Source of the DNA: a virus
Virus record (IMG/VR): IMGVR_UViG_3300021440_000064
Span: 1 to 39,327 of that record
Reading direction: 5' to 3' (one strand)
DNA: 39,327 bases
The position numbers and the translations under genes are program-made. Shown piece after piece: positions 15,781 to 24,181 of this stretch. The notes beneath the pieces are model-generated. The model saw only the letters and a list, made by a program, of their open reading frames with translations, made no database searches and was not told the DNA's origin. Numbering within the stretch: position 1 is the first letter of the stretch; the number at the start of each line of letters is the position of its first letter.

Positions 15781-17079
15781 TTATGGCATTGTAATATCTG
15801 TGATTGCTGTCGAGATAGTTCCTTGAACGAATGCACCAACTTCGTTAGTTTTAACATACGCACTCATACGCTGTGTAAGGCGTACGGCAACGATGTCGCG
15901 CTTGAAGTCGTCTTCGTTTTGTGTAGCAAGTGCGATACTAATTCCGCGACGAATTGGTGTGTGGAAACGGTTGAAGTCTCCCAAAACGAATTCATCTGCA
16001 TTAACTAGATCGTTCTCAACTACAACAACATTCTTGATTGACATACCGTCTGCGGTACTGAATGGTGGAAGAATGTATTGTCCGTTTGCATCTTTGGTAA
16101 GATCAAGCTTCGCTACATCTGTCGAATTCAATACGACAAAGTTTGGTGTGTACTGCTTTTTACTAGCCTTGCGAACTTGCAAGATAGCAACGCGAATAAC
16201 ATCAAAAATGTTAGGGTTTTGAACCTGTGCGTTCATTCCAACGGTAGTAGCGTTGAAAGTAGGCGCGATTGACAAGATACCTGCAATTTCGGTTGTACCG
16301 TTTCCTGAAATAAGGAGACGATCAATTTCGATTTCGAGATCACGTCGTAGCTCATTCTGTACGAATGAAGCAAGCTGTGGAAGGTCTTCCAAAACTTCGT
16401 TAGACATTTTTCCTGTCACACCGATTTTCTTAACAGTAGCACTGAATACACCGAATTCGTAATCCTTTTCTGGGATCAACGCAAGTTCCACTGTAGTTGC
16501 TGGCGCTCCTGTTTCGTTCAATACTTCAACCCATGAAACTGTCGCCGAAGTGGTAGTTTCCATTGGTGTAAGATTGATGATGCGTACTGGCTCTTTTGCA
16601 AGAGGTGTAACGCCTGCTTGACGATCTTCTTCTGGAAGTTCACCAGTCAAAGAGTTCAATTCTGAAAGAGTTTTGACGTGGAATTCATAACCCTTTTGTT
16701 CGGTTTTCAAAGATTTGATTTCCGCAACAACTTCTTCGGTTGCTACTGGCTCAAATTTTGTTTTCCCGTTCTTCCCTGAAATTTCTTTCATGAAAGGACT
16801 TGCAACTGCTCCTTGTTTTCCAAGTGCCTTTGCCATTTCCGCACCTGCACTTTGTCCAAGTGCTTTTACGAAAGCTTCTGAAGTGAATCCTGATTCTGCA
16901 ACCGCTTTGACTACAGTGTCACGAATACTTTTTGCAAGCTCTGAAGGAGATTCAACGTCAGTAAATTCTACCGCGTCATCTTTTGCAACGATCATGTTGC
17001 CTTCAGTATCTTTCAAGAAAGTACCTGTTTCATCACAAGCATACTTCACGCCTTCGTATAGTTTGAATAGATTTTTCAT
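15781..17079 (-). CDS. Major capsid protein, HK97 fold
   Basis: The 432-aa product has an N-terminal region of about 150 residues (charged and helical, with EQKGYEFHVKTLSELNS), then the HK97-fold shell domain. That domain carries features of phage major capsid proteins: EKDYEFGVFSATVKKIGVTGKMSNEVLEDLPQLASFVQNELRRDLEIEIDRLLISGNG, a spine helix and loops typical of this fold, and the C-terminal VLGDFNRFHTPIRRGISIAL...AVRLTQRMSAYVKTNEVGAFV. The long N-terminus is likely a built-in scaffold (delta domain) cut by the U35 protease gene just upstream. The gene stands alone between two terminators. Confidence 0.93.
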   Translation of the reverse strand: MKNLFKLYEGVKYACDETGTFLKDTEGNMIVAKDDAVEFTDVESPSELAKSIRDTVVKAVAESGFTSEAFVKALGQSAGAEMAKALGKQGAVASPFMKEISGKNGKTKFEPVATEEVVAEIKSLKTEQKGYEFHVKTLSELNSLTGELPEEDRQAGVTPLAKEPVRIINLTPMETTTSATVSWVEVLNETGAPATTVELALIPEKDYEFGVFSATVKKIGVTGKMSNEVLEDLPQLASFVQNELRRDLEIEIDRLLISGNGTTEIAGILSIAPTFNATTVGMNAQVQNPNIFDVIRVAILQVRKASKKQYTPNFVVLNSTDVAKLDLTKDANGQYILPPFSTADGMSIKNVVVVENDLVNADEFVLGDFNRFHTPIRRGISIALATQNEDDFKRDIVAVRLTQRMSAYVKTNEVGAFVQGTISTAITDITMP

Positions 17080-17088
17080 ACTATAAAA

Positions 17089-17094
17089 ATTGTA
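17089..17094 (-). promoter_or_regulatory. Possible -10 (TACAAT) for major capsid gene
   Basis: TACAAT lies 9 bases before the ATG. A second option is TTGACT near 17145 with TATTAA 16 bases on, giving a leader of about 25 bases. The 120-base space between terminator and gene makes this the least compact promoter region of the head module. Confidence 0.45.
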
Positions 17095-17200
17095 TTAAAA
17101 GTTTTTAATAAAGTTGTTGGAAGTCCAGTCAATCAGTTGCCCGATAGCATGGAGTGGTTTTGTATATCTTCCCCTTAATAGTCACAATATATCACAAAAG

Positions 17201-17232
17201 AAAAAACACTACAAGCGGGAAGCTGTAGTGTT
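17201..17232 (-). terminator. Intrinsic terminator after prohead protease
   Basis: The perfect 9-bp stem AACACTACA/TGTAGTGTT with a 10-base loop is followed by six Us. Confidence 0.92.
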
Positions 17233-17238
17233 CGATCT

Positions 17239-18000
17239 TTATTTCGACAACATTCGTATCGCTACCGATAGATTAGTCAAGTACTTTCGCTTTCTCTGTT
17301 CTTCTGGAGTAGGCTCGTGAATGACCTCTGTTGGAACAACTTCTGCTTCGCCCTTGTCGTTGTCGACAACTTCTGGCGCTTCTTCAGTTGGTGTTGTTGG
17401 TGTTTCAGCTTCTTCGGTTGCGGTTGGTTGTTCTTCGTCAAGTAATTCTTCAGAAAGTTCTTTCAAAAGAATAAGGTTTTCGCGAACGTCTTTTGTGATA
17501 GCTTCTTTGTCGAGCTTGATCACTTCTGAAACGTTGATACCTTTTGACTTCGCAAGTGCGAGCTGATTTGCGGGAATAGATACACAAGAAAGTTCGAGCA
17601 ATTCAGAATCGTATAGTACGAAAGTATTTTCAACCATGTCACCGCGCTGTGGAATGAATCCGATTGATACGGCGTTCATGAATCCGCCTTTGTAAAGATT
17701 GAAATATGTCTTTGCAAGTTCGTATTCGTTGACTGCGAACTGCGCACGTCCGATAAGCGCACGCTTTCCGTCAATGATTTCTTCCCATATGTCGGTAATT
17801 TTACCGATAGGGGCTTCATCATGTTTGTGTTGCGCGAGCAATACTGGATTGTTCATGAAATTCTTATAATTGACCGTTGCGATGTCAACCATTTCACCGT
17901 GGCGATCTGGCACTTCAATAGTCATCACAAAATCAATCGTGAAATTCTTTTCATTGACTGAATTTGCTTTCTGCTTTGCGAAAAATACTTTCTTGTTCAT
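17239..18000 (-). CDS. Prohead protease, U35 (HK97 gp4-like)
   Basis: The 253-aa product shows the herpes-assemblin-like protease signature: His60 in QHKHDEAPIG and Ser112 in MNAVSIGF, with PDRHGEMVD near residue 31. The catalytic domain ends near residue 170; the rest is an acidic, Pro/Glu/Thr-rich tail (ATEEAETPTTPTEEAPEVV...) ending in a basic stretch. It digests the scaffold/delta part of the capsid protein and itself during head maturation. Gene order portal, protease, capsid is standard. It has its own leaderless promoter. Confidence 0.92.
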   Translation of the reverse strand: MNKKVFFAKQKANSVNEKNFTIDFVMTIEVPDRHGEMVDIATVNYKNFMNNPVLLAQHKHDEAPIGKITDIWEEIIDGKRALIGRAQFAVNEYELAKTYFNLYKGGFMNAVSIGFIPQRGDMVENTFVLYDSELLELSCVSIPANQLALAKSKGINVSEVIKLDKEAITKDVRENLILLKELSEELLDEEQPTATEEAETPTTPTEEAPEVVDNDKGEAEVVPTEVIHEPTPEEQRKRKYLTNLSVAIRMLSK

Positions 18001-18007
18001 ACGTTTG

Positions 18008-18013
18008 ATTATA
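18008..18013 (-). promoter_or_regulatory. Extended -10 (TGTTATAAT), leaderless start for prohead protease
   Basis: TATAAT preceded by TGT lies 7 bases before the ATG, in the gap between portal and protease genes. Confidence 0.7.
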
Positions 18014-18036
18014 ACATTATATTTTTACAAGTACCA

Positions 18037-20178
18037 CTATTTCAAAGTAGGGGTAATCACGCAACGGCAGTTTATCGACTTTTCTGCGGGGTACATTTCA
18101 CCGTTTGGGAATGATGAACTTTTATCTACCACAACCCCGTCATTGATTTGGTGTTCTGGTCGAACTTTTGAATCTTTCGCCGATACCCACATCTTGCCAG
18201 TGACGACATCTGATTGATTGAATGATTGCTGAAGTCCGATATTTGAAACAACGGTCGCTTCAGTTTGTGCGATTGTAGTCGCTCGAACCTTGCTCATATC
18301 AAGGAATGTTTGCTTCAGTCTTTTGACCATTGCATCACGTCCTTTTCCTTCGTCGAGAGTTGTTTGAATAAGCTCTTGAATGGTTTTGTATGTAGTCTTG
18401 TTGATAGAATCCGCGAATAGTGAAGCGCGTGCTTCAAGCATTGCAATTGATTGCGCATCTAGGGTGTAGTTGTTCGCTTTTACATGAACCATTTTCACCG
18501 CTGTTGATCCGACATTACCTGATCGAAGCGCCATGTTTGGGAATACTGTCATTGCTGACTTTACTGAACGTTTTGTTTCGTCTTCAAGGTTGAAAACCAT
18601 TGATGCTGATATTGCTTGATCTTCTGTTAGTCCTTCGAGCTTTGAAACAACACGCTTGCCCTGATGAATAAAGAATGCTGACATTTCGTTCATCATTTCC
18701 TGTTCATTCTTGCGTTGCACTCGATGAACTTCGTTCACATACGCGCCCTTGATTACTGGATCAGTGAATAGATTTAATTCGTTGCGTGCCTTTGTCACTA
18801 CTTGCGTTTTTTTTTGATGATCTGCAATTACTGAATCAACGATTCCGTCGATTGCCTTTTCGTATGCTTGTAGTTTCTTGTAAAGATACATGCGCCCTTT
18901 GAATACGTTCTTGTCGATAGTCTTGCCAGTTGTTGCAAGTGGATCTGGTACAACCGTTGCTACTTGCTGAAGTGTTTGTGTTCCGATTGTGCGATAAAGA
19001 TTGTCACCACCTTCGATTGGATCATATCCCATTTTGGCGCGTACTTCGTTTACAGTGATGAAACGATCAACGCCCTTGTCGAGTTCTTCAAGCAACATCT
19101 TGCGGTCTTCAGTCACAAATGATTCATGTTTCAAGATTAGTACTTCGCTATAGTTTGGCGCAATGAATCGTTCTGTCAATCCTTCTGAAGCAAGCACCTG
19201 AAGTGGTTGAATTGTGAAGTTGATGAATTGCTTGTATCCCGCTTCTGCGTTTGCAAGATTCACGTCGTCGGTTGTGTACATTGATTTCGGGATACCCATT
19301 GCCATTGCAATGTCATCGCGTGAGAACTTCATGTTCTCGATCAACTGCATGTCTGTTGCGCTCAAAGTAAGCTGTTGATATTTATAATCATCTGCACCAC
19401 CCATGATCACGACACCGCCTGAAGCCTTGCTGTTCTTCACGCCAAGTTTTACTTTTTCCTTTGCTGTGTCTAGGTCTTCCTGTGAAGTGATTCCCTTGAT
19501 GAAAAGAAGTCCGTCTGGTCGTCCGCCATTTCCAAGTACTGAATTTTGGATATCCATTGAACGACGTTCCGCAGTAACACGGTTGATGATTGGTGTTAGT
19601 ACACCCGCCCCGCGCAATGCGTTTGTTGGATCTGGTTTCTTAATGTGAACCATGTCTTGCATTGTCAATTCTTCACCTTTTCCGTTGACGTAGTGAATGT
19701 ATGTGACAACTCCGTCCTTCACTTTCACTTCGACGGTATCTGGTCGAATGTTTATGATTCCCTTGATCTTGCCGTTATCGTCCTTGATAAGCTTCAAGAA
19801 TGTTTCACCCATAAGCACCATGTTCACACCCATGATGAAGAAGAATTCTGTTTTCGTTTGGTAAGTGTTTGGCTTGTAAAGAATATCAAGCGCTTCGTGC
19901 ATTTCAATTCGTTCAATTTCCCCCTTTGTGTTTAGTACCTTGAAAAGATCAAAATCAGTCGATGAAAAGACTGTTGCAATGCGGTTGGTAAGCGCGAAAA
20001 CGTATAGTGATTTTTTGTAAGCACTGATTGAAGCGATGTCCGATGAACTCTCGCCGTCGATCATTGAAAAAAGTTTATCGTCGAGAACGTCCAAGCTTGT
20101 ACCAACTGACCCTTGCGCGATCATGTCGAAATCTTTTACTTTCTCCCCAAGTAGGAATTTTACGAATTTGTTTAACAT
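18037..20178 (-). CDS. Portal protein fused to MuF-type head morphogenesis domain
   Basis: The 713-aa product begins as an HK97-type portal (MLNKFVKFLLGEKVKDF; FIMGVNMVLMGETFLKLI; FSRDDIAMAMGIPKSMYTTDDVNLANAE near residues 285-315). From about residue 590 it continues as a Mu gpF-like minor head domain with ATTIAQTEATVVSNIG, MWVSAKDSKVRPEHQINDGVVVD and a final INCRCVI cysteine motif. The portal forms the dodecameric packaging vertex; MuF domains are often internal head proteins. Fusion in one chain ties both to the vertex. Own leaderless promoter. Confidence 0.92.
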   Translation of the reverse strand: MLNKFVKFLLGEKVKDFDMIAQGSVGTSLDVLDDKLFSMIDGESSSDIASISAYKKSLYVFALTNRIATVFSSTDFDLFKVLNTKGEIERIEMHEALDILYKPNTYQTKTEFFFIMGVNMVLMGETFLKLIKDDNGKIKGIINIRPDTVEVKVKDGVVTYIHYVNGKGEELTMQDMVHIKKPDPTNALRGAGVLTPIINRVTAERRSMDIQNSVLGNGGRPDGLLFIKGITSQEDLDTAKEKVKLGVKNSKASGGVVIMGGADDYKYQQLTLSATDMQLIENMKFSRDDIAMAMGIPKSMYTTDDVNLANAEAGYKQFINFTIQPLQVLASEGLTERFIAPNYSEVLILKHESFVTEDRKMLLEELDKGVDRFITVNEVRAKMGYDPIEGGDNLYRTIGTQTLQQVATVVPDPLATTGKTIDKNVFKGRMYLYKKLQAYEKAIDGIVDSVIADHQKKTQVVTKARNELNLFTDPVIKGAYVNEVHRVQRKNEQEMMNEMSAFFIHQGKRVVSKLEGLTEDQAISASMVFNLEDETKRSVKSAMTVFPNMALRSGNVGSTAVKMVHVKANNYTLDAQSIAMLEARASLFADSINKTTYKTIQELIQTTLDEGKGRDAMVKRLKQTFLDMSKVRATTIAQTEATVVSNIGLQQSFNQSDVVTGKMWVSAKDSKVRPEHQINDGVVVDKSSSFPNGEMYPAEKSINCRCVITPTLK

Positions 20179-20187
20179 ATGTTTTGC

Positions 20188-20193
20188 ATTATA
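20188..20193 (-). promoter_or_regulatory. -10 TATAAT, near-leaderless start for portal gene
   Basis: TATAAT lies 9 bases before the ATG, in the 43-base gap after the large terminase gene. The predicted leader is 0 to 3 bases. Confidence 0.6.
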
Positions 20194-20221
20194 ACCCTTT
20201 TTGTATTACTTCACAATGAAA

Positions 20222-21718
20222 CTACGAGACAAGCAGTTTCCTGTTATTTCCGACTAGTCCGTCAATCACGTTCACACAACCGTCGCACGCATCGTCGTGT
20301 GGCTCTACGCCAAGCCCGATGATCTGTGTCAACAATTCTTCTGCACCCTGTTTAGGAAACAATACGATTCCGCTCTTGATATACGGCGCAACCATGTTCA
20401 AGCGGAACTTCTTATCCTGTGAACTGAATACGTTTACCGCATCAATACCGTTTTTCATGAATACCTGTGTTGCTACCCGTTGGAATTGGTTTCCTTCAAC
20501 GAAGAATCGAACGGGGTTTCGTAGCCGTGCCTTCAATAAGCGGGCATTGCTGACAATTCCGTGGAAGTCTAAGCGCTCATTGACGAAGTTTGCAAGAATC
20601 AGAATTCGTTCTTCGCCGTATTCGTTTTGAACCACCATTGCGGGGATCATAGCCGTACAGTCCGCCGTTTGTTTTTCTGAAATAGCCAAGTCGACACCAA
20701 CTCCCGAACGCAAGAACTTTTTCTGAAGCCATGATTCGTCATAGTACTGGATATCAGTTTCTTTGATGATCTGGTCTTCTTCATTCACGATCTTCAACAA
20801 GAACTCACGCGCCCAAATAACAAGCCCAAGCCCTGCACCTGAAAGCATGATTTCTTGTTTCTTCGCTTCGATTGATTCCCGTGTCGGGTACATTGCACGC
20901 CATGTGACATATCCGTTCGCATCAATAAGCGGGAAGCGTTTCACCTTCACGATATCCTTGCCGTTCTTTTCAAGGTTAGCAAGCAAGCAGTCTTTGTGAA
21001 CTAGGTTTCCGATGATGATCACGCGTGTCAATCCGAGTTCTTCTGGCTTCATACCTGCCAAAACTTCCGCGAAGAACCATTGGCGGGTTTTCTTGCGTTG
21101 CTCCTGTGACTTTGTTGAATCAGTGTTTTCGATATCGTCGCCGACAATAAGATCTGGCTTGTGATCCTTCATGTTGTCATCAGTAAACTTCATACCGCGG
21201 ATATTCTGCCCGCGTGAACGTGCAACAATGAAACCATCACAAAGATTCAACTGTTCTTCTGACCACTTGTGCGACATTTCAACCGATTTCTTTTTCACTA
21301 GAATCCCGAAGTCTTCTTGAAGCTCCTTACTCGATTCAATCATCTTTCGAATGTTCGCAAGGTTACGCTTTGCATCTGAATCAGTAGCCCCGATCATTAC
21401 CGCCAACTTGTGTCGCTTTGTTACGATAGCCCACAACACGAATGCTTCGACAATGGTCGACTTCGCACTACCACGGAAACCAAGAATCGCTATGAACTTC
21501 TGAAGTGATTCAAGGTCGTTGAAAAGTTCTTCATGGAACGAAGCCATTTGAAGCACGAACTTCCCGCGCAAGTAGATCTGGCAAAAAGCCGAAAAGCTAT
21601 CCATTGAAAAAGCCAAGCGGAAGTATTTCGCTGGTTGTGTTTCCTGCTTGCCGTCTTTGGTGATCATTATTCCACCGAATAGGCAAAGGTCGATTTCTTT
21701 TTCAGTGAGTACTTTCAT
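20222..21718 (-). CDS. Terminase large subunit
   Basis: The 498-aa product has a Walker A GFRGSAKST (about residues 80-88) and Walker B LIVGDDIE (190-197), followed by a coupling segment. Its RNase H-like nuclease half shows GVDLAIS around residue 345, FFVEGNQFQR and a terminal DDACDGCVNVIDGL. It pumps DNA into the head through the portal and cuts it. The gene follows the small subunit, separated by an unusual 147-base non-coding stretch with iteron-like repeats. Confidence 0.95.
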   Translation of the reverse strand: MKVLTEKEIDLCLFGGIMITKDGKQETQPAKYFRLAFSMDSFSAFCQIYLRGKFVLQMASFHEELFNDLESLQKFIAILGFRGSAKSTIVEAFVLWAIVTKRHKLAVMIGATDSDAKRNLANIRKMIESSKELQEDFGILVKKKSVEMSHKWSEEQLNLCDGFIVARSRGQNIRGMKFTDDNMKDHKPDLIVGDDIENTDSTKSQEQRKKTRQWFFAEVLAGMKPEELGLTRVIIIGNLVHKDCLLANLEKNGKDIVKVKRFPLIDANGYVTWRAMYPTRESIEAKKQEIMLSGAGLGLVIWAREFLLKIVNEEDQIIKETDIQYYDESWLQKKFLRSGVGVDLAISEKQTADCTAMIPAMVVQNEYGEERILILANFVNERLDFHGIVSNARLLKARLRNPVRFFVEGNQFQRVATQVFMKNGIDAVNVFSSQDKKFRLNMVAPYIKSGIVLFPKQGAEELLTQIIGLGVEPHDDACDGCVNVIDGLVGNNRKLLVS

Positions 21719-21734
21719 AGTTCGTTCGTGTGTT

Positions 21735-21830
21735 GCTAGTTATATATTATTACTTTTACTTTTACTTTTATATTACCTTTATTTTACTATTACCTTTACT
21801 GACATGTGTGACACATGTGAAGCACATGTG
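21735..21830. promoter_or_regulatory. Iteron + AT-trinucleotide module between the terminase genes
   Basis: Three CACATGTG-type sites (21801-21808, 21812-21819, 21823-21830) have centres exactly 11 bp apart. They are followed, on the minus strand, by about 60 bp of TAG/TAA/AAG trinucleotide tract ending at GCTAGT/ACTAGC. The same arrangement occurs inside the replication gene at 37758-37843. Candidates are a second replication origin, or a terminase (pac/cos-like) recognition region because it lies between the terminase genes. Confidence 0.6.
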
Positions 21831-21865
21831 TTTAATTACTCATAAAGTCTATAAAAATAAGGATT

Positions 21866-22471
21866 TTATGTTTCAAAAAAGTCCGAAATGATTTCTTTTT
21901 CTTCATCATTAGTTTCTGGTAAAAAATCAACATGTTCTTCGCTAGGAATGTAGTCATCTGGCGCTGAAACTGGTGTCGTAGCTTCGACATCAATCACGTT
22001 GGCATCAAGGTCGCCGACATATTCACCCTGCTTTTTATCAACGATAAAGTTCGCACCACCGTTGCGAATTTCTTCACGAATTTCAAGGATCTTCTTCAAT
22101 TTCTCGTCTTCTGATTCATCATCATCGAGCGAAAGATTGACCTGCTGTTTAGCTTTTCCAATAGCCTGTGTTAGTGCTAGTTCCATGAATGCGAATGCTT
22201 GCCGTGGTGATAGTGAATCATCAAGTGCATAATCGAACACGCGTTTTACTACCGCCTGAAGTTTTGACATTTCAATTGGTTGACCGTTTTCATCAAATTC
22301 AATATGCAAGCGTTGTGCTTCTTCAAGAAACCAACGTCGCATTTGTTTTGAGTTTGCAAGATTCTTCGGTCTTCCTTTTGGATTACCACATACACCGCTT
22401 TTGAACGGAATTAGGTTTGCAGTGTTATCAACCTTCTTTTTCCCTTCTCTGTTTTTGTCACTGTTTTTCAT
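21866..22471 (-). CDS. Terminase small subunit
   Basis: The 201-aa product starts with MKNSDKNREGKKKVDN; a frame open further upstream adds a hydrophobic extension that I consider untranslated. Near residues 25-38 it has the GVCGNPKGRPKNLANSK element common in phage small terminases or DUF5681-like proteins, then a helical DNA-binding/oligomerisation part (EEAQRLHIEF..., SPRQAFAFMELALTQAIGKAK), and an acidic C-terminus. It recognises the packaging site and regulates the large subunit. It is the first gene after the late promoter and leader terminator. Confidence 0.8.
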   Translation of the reverse strand: MKNSDKNREGKKKVDNTANLIPFKSGVCGNPKGRPKNLANSKQMRRWFLEEAQRLHIEFDENGQPIEMSKLQAVVKRVFDYALDDSLSPRQAFAFMELALTQAIGKAKQQVNLSLDDDESEDEKLKKILEIREEIRNGGANFIVDKKQGEYVGDLDANVIDVEATTPVSAPDDYIPSEEHVDFLPETNDEEKEIISDFFET

Positions 22472-22496
22472 ACTGTTATAGTTTATCATGAAAACG

Positions 22497-22530
22497 AAAA
22501 AAGCCACATAGCGTTAGCAATGTGACTTAA
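22497..22530 (-). terminator. Terminator at the end of the late leader
   Basis: The minus-strand stem GUCACAU/AUGUGGC (one G-U pair) has a 10-base loop containing CTAACGC and is followed by six Us. It lies between the late promoter and the small terminase gene. The loop is complementary to GCGTTAG earlier in the leader. Confidence 0.8.
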
Positions 22531-22602
22531 TTCTTCCCGATTCGTTCGACTGACTAACGCCATTCAATCTACTACGGGCATGTAATTCTTGCGAACTACA
22601 AC
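22497..22602 (-). ncRNA. Late leader RNA, about 105 nt, ending in a terminator
   Basis: A consensus promoter at 22609-22637 should start RNA near 22602, and an intrinsic terminator ends it near 22497, before any gene. No reading frame of note lies inside. The segment GCGTTAG (minus strand, 22560-22554) can pair with the terminator loop. This looks like a lambda 6S-RNA/tR'-type arrangement or an attenuator for the late genes; the function is inference. Confidence 0.5.
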
Positions 22603-22608
22603 TTTGTT

Positions 22609-22637
22609 AGTATATACCTGTGAAAGTTTTATGTCAA
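22609..22637 (-). promoter_or_regulatory. Late promoter, TTGACA-N17-TATACT
   Basis: TTGACA (22637-22632) and TATACT (22614-22609) are separated by 17 bases, the best sigma-70 promoter in the window. The -10 lies in GGTATATACTAA, which also occurs at the early promoter near 35975. It overlaps the end of the ClpP-like gene and points at the packaging genes. Confidence 0.85.
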
Positions 22638-23180
22638 CAAATTATCTGCGAACCCTTGCTTGATCAATTCTTCTGATCCGAGTATGTAGTGATTATCAGT
22701 CAACATCTTCTTTTTGATATCCTTCATTTTCGTGTATTTCTTGTACAAGCCTTCACACTTATTTCGCCAAAACTTGTCATATTCGAAGTTGTTTTCGCTC
22801 ATTTGCATATTGTGCGAATAAGCCCAATTACTGCCCGAATGTACCAAGTGTACCGCATATTCAGAAACATAGCGCTTTGACCCCGTTATGGCGATTAGAC
22901 TGCCCGCAGAACAAGCCATTGAAGTAACATAGGTTATCACTTCAATACCTTTCGCTTTCGCACGTTCTATTTGCGAAATTAGATCAAAACAGTAATTCAC
23001 ATACCCACCATATGACGATATGAATATTTCGATCTTCTTGGTTTGTAAAGATTCAACTTTCTTCACTTCTTCGATAAAAGGAAGTATGATTTCTTTTGGA
23101 AAATTCTCATCTACAGTATCGAATATGTAGAACTTTCCGTCCTGAAATGTGTTTTGTGAAACTCTTGATTTTTCAACCAT
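22629..23180 (-). CDS. ClpP/crotonase-fold serine protease-like protein
   Basis: The 183-aa product has a ClpP-like core: EIFISSYGGYVNYCFDLISQI near residues 51-71 resembles the INSPGG strand-loop-helix, TSMACSAGSLIA places Ser91 as nucleophile, and AVHLVHSGS gives His114. The last element, TDNHYILGSEELIKQGFADNLL, aligns with the ClpP C-terminal part, but the catalytic Asp position is shifted or replaced, so activity is uncertain. The phage already has a U35 prohead protease, so this one is more likely to act on host or early phage proteins. It is the last gene before the late promoter, which overlaps its stop. Confidence 0.8.
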   Translation of the reverse strand: MVEKSRVSQNTFQDGKFYIFDTVDENFPKEIILPFIEEVKKVESLQTKKIEIFISSYGGYVNYCFDLISQIERAKAKGIEVITYVTSMACSAGSLIAITGSKRYVSEYAVHLVHSGSNWAYSHNMQMSENNFEYDKFWRNKCEGLYKKYTKMKDIKKKMLTDNHYILGSEELIKQGFADNLLT

Positions 23181-23185
23181 AAAAA

Positions 23186-23713
23186 TTACTTTTTACCTGA
23201 TAAACGCTTTTGAATTTCGACATCTTCGAGCGTACTCATAATAGCCATAACTGCCCCGCGATCATCATCTGACTTCTTCGTTCTGGTTTCACCCTGATAT
23301 TCATAATCCCTGAATAGCCTGTGTTTGTAAGCGAACGCCGTCAACATTGAATCACTGATTCGCTTCTTTTCCTTTCGGTATAGCTTTGTAAGCGTATCAA
23401 TCGCGTTCATTGTTTCGATATACCGTTCGACTGTTGCCGTGAAGTAGATCTTTTTGTACTTGCGATTGATAAATAGATCCTGATTTTCGGCTGTTGTTCC
23501 GTACCGCATGATTATATGCGCGACGATAGTCATTTCATCTGATTTATACGAAACATCATATTCTTGAACCTTTTCCGTATCTTGCATTAGTTCATCGAAG
23601 TTCAAGTGATGTTTGAAGCATAGCTTCTTCAGGATATTGATTGCGTTTTCTTTTTCGCCATCAAATCCGCGCTTTGCAATAGCAACAATTTTCCCGACTA
23701 GTCTTTCGTCCAT
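23186..23713 (-). CDS. DUF2786-like protein
   Basis: The 175-aa product has an N-terminal segment (VGKIVAIAKRGFDGEKENAINILKKLCFKHHLNFDEL) resembling DUF2786 domains, which are found in phage and bacterial proteins of unknown function. The rest is helical and basic (KLYRKEKKRISDSMLTAFAYKHRLFRDY) and may bind nucleic acid. It overlaps the next upstream gene by 16 bases and is part of the early operon. Confidence 0.6.
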   Translation of the reverse strand: MDERLVGKIVAIAKRGFDGEKENAINILKKLCFKHHLNFDELMQDTEKVQEYDVSYKSDEMTIVAHIIMRYGTTAENQDLFINRKYKKIYFTATVERYIETMNAIDTLTKLYRKEKKRISDSMLTAFAYKHRLFRDYEYQGETRTKKSDDDRGAVMAIMSTLEDVEIQKRLSGKK

Positions 23714-24180
23714 AAGCCTGAAAAGTTTATGCTTGTATACTCCGATTCGAATCCTTCAAGTAGTGTGAATACTTTTTCCGCAACTGAAGCATCTTTGTAT
23801 TCGATTTCTTCGTACTCGAACACTGCACCTTCAGTGATTAGCGCCTTGATCCAGTAGATCACATCATCTTTGTTTACCTGATACGCATCAGTCGACATGA
23901 TAGCCTTGCCGTGATCGCATTCGCGAACATATGAATCTAGTTTTGAAATAACCTTTGTTGATTCGATAGCGCAGTCCATGAAGTCGAATCCGAATTCTTC
24001 ACAATACAAATACTTTGCATGTCCGTGACTTTTTGCGCAATAAATATAATAATATTCATCTGAAATAAGTCGGTAGATACGCCATGTAATAGGTTTTTGC
24101 GCCTTCTTTTCACGTTTGATCATTTTCCCAACGTCGGGAATATGGTCGAAATTGTCTTCTTCTCCGAATAAATTGACCAT
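23698..24180 (-). CDS. Hypothetical early protein
   Basis: The 160-aa product is acidic and aromatic (DEYYYIYCAKSHGHAKYLYCEEFGFDFMDC). I do not recognise it. There is no membrane segment. Its 3' end overlaps the DUF2786-like gene, showing tight operon packing. A helical C-terminal part (VAEKVFTLLEGFESEYTSI) follows an acidic loop. Confidence 0.65.
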   Translation of the reverse strand: MVNLFGEEDNFDHIPDVGKMIKREKKAQKPITWRIYRLISDEYYYIYCAKSHGHAKYLYCEEFGFDFMDCAIESTKVISKLDSYVRECDHGKAIMSTDAYQVNKDDVIYWIKALITEGAVFEYEEIEYKDASVAEKVFTLLEGFESEYTSINFSGLWTKD

Positions 24181-24181
24181 A

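Noticed and set aside
22531-22602. Possible tRNA in the late leader
   Set aside because: Some TTCG-like bases suggested a T-loop, but no cloverleaf with proper acceptor, D and anticodon stems can be drawn on either strand. No tRNA was seen elsewhere either.
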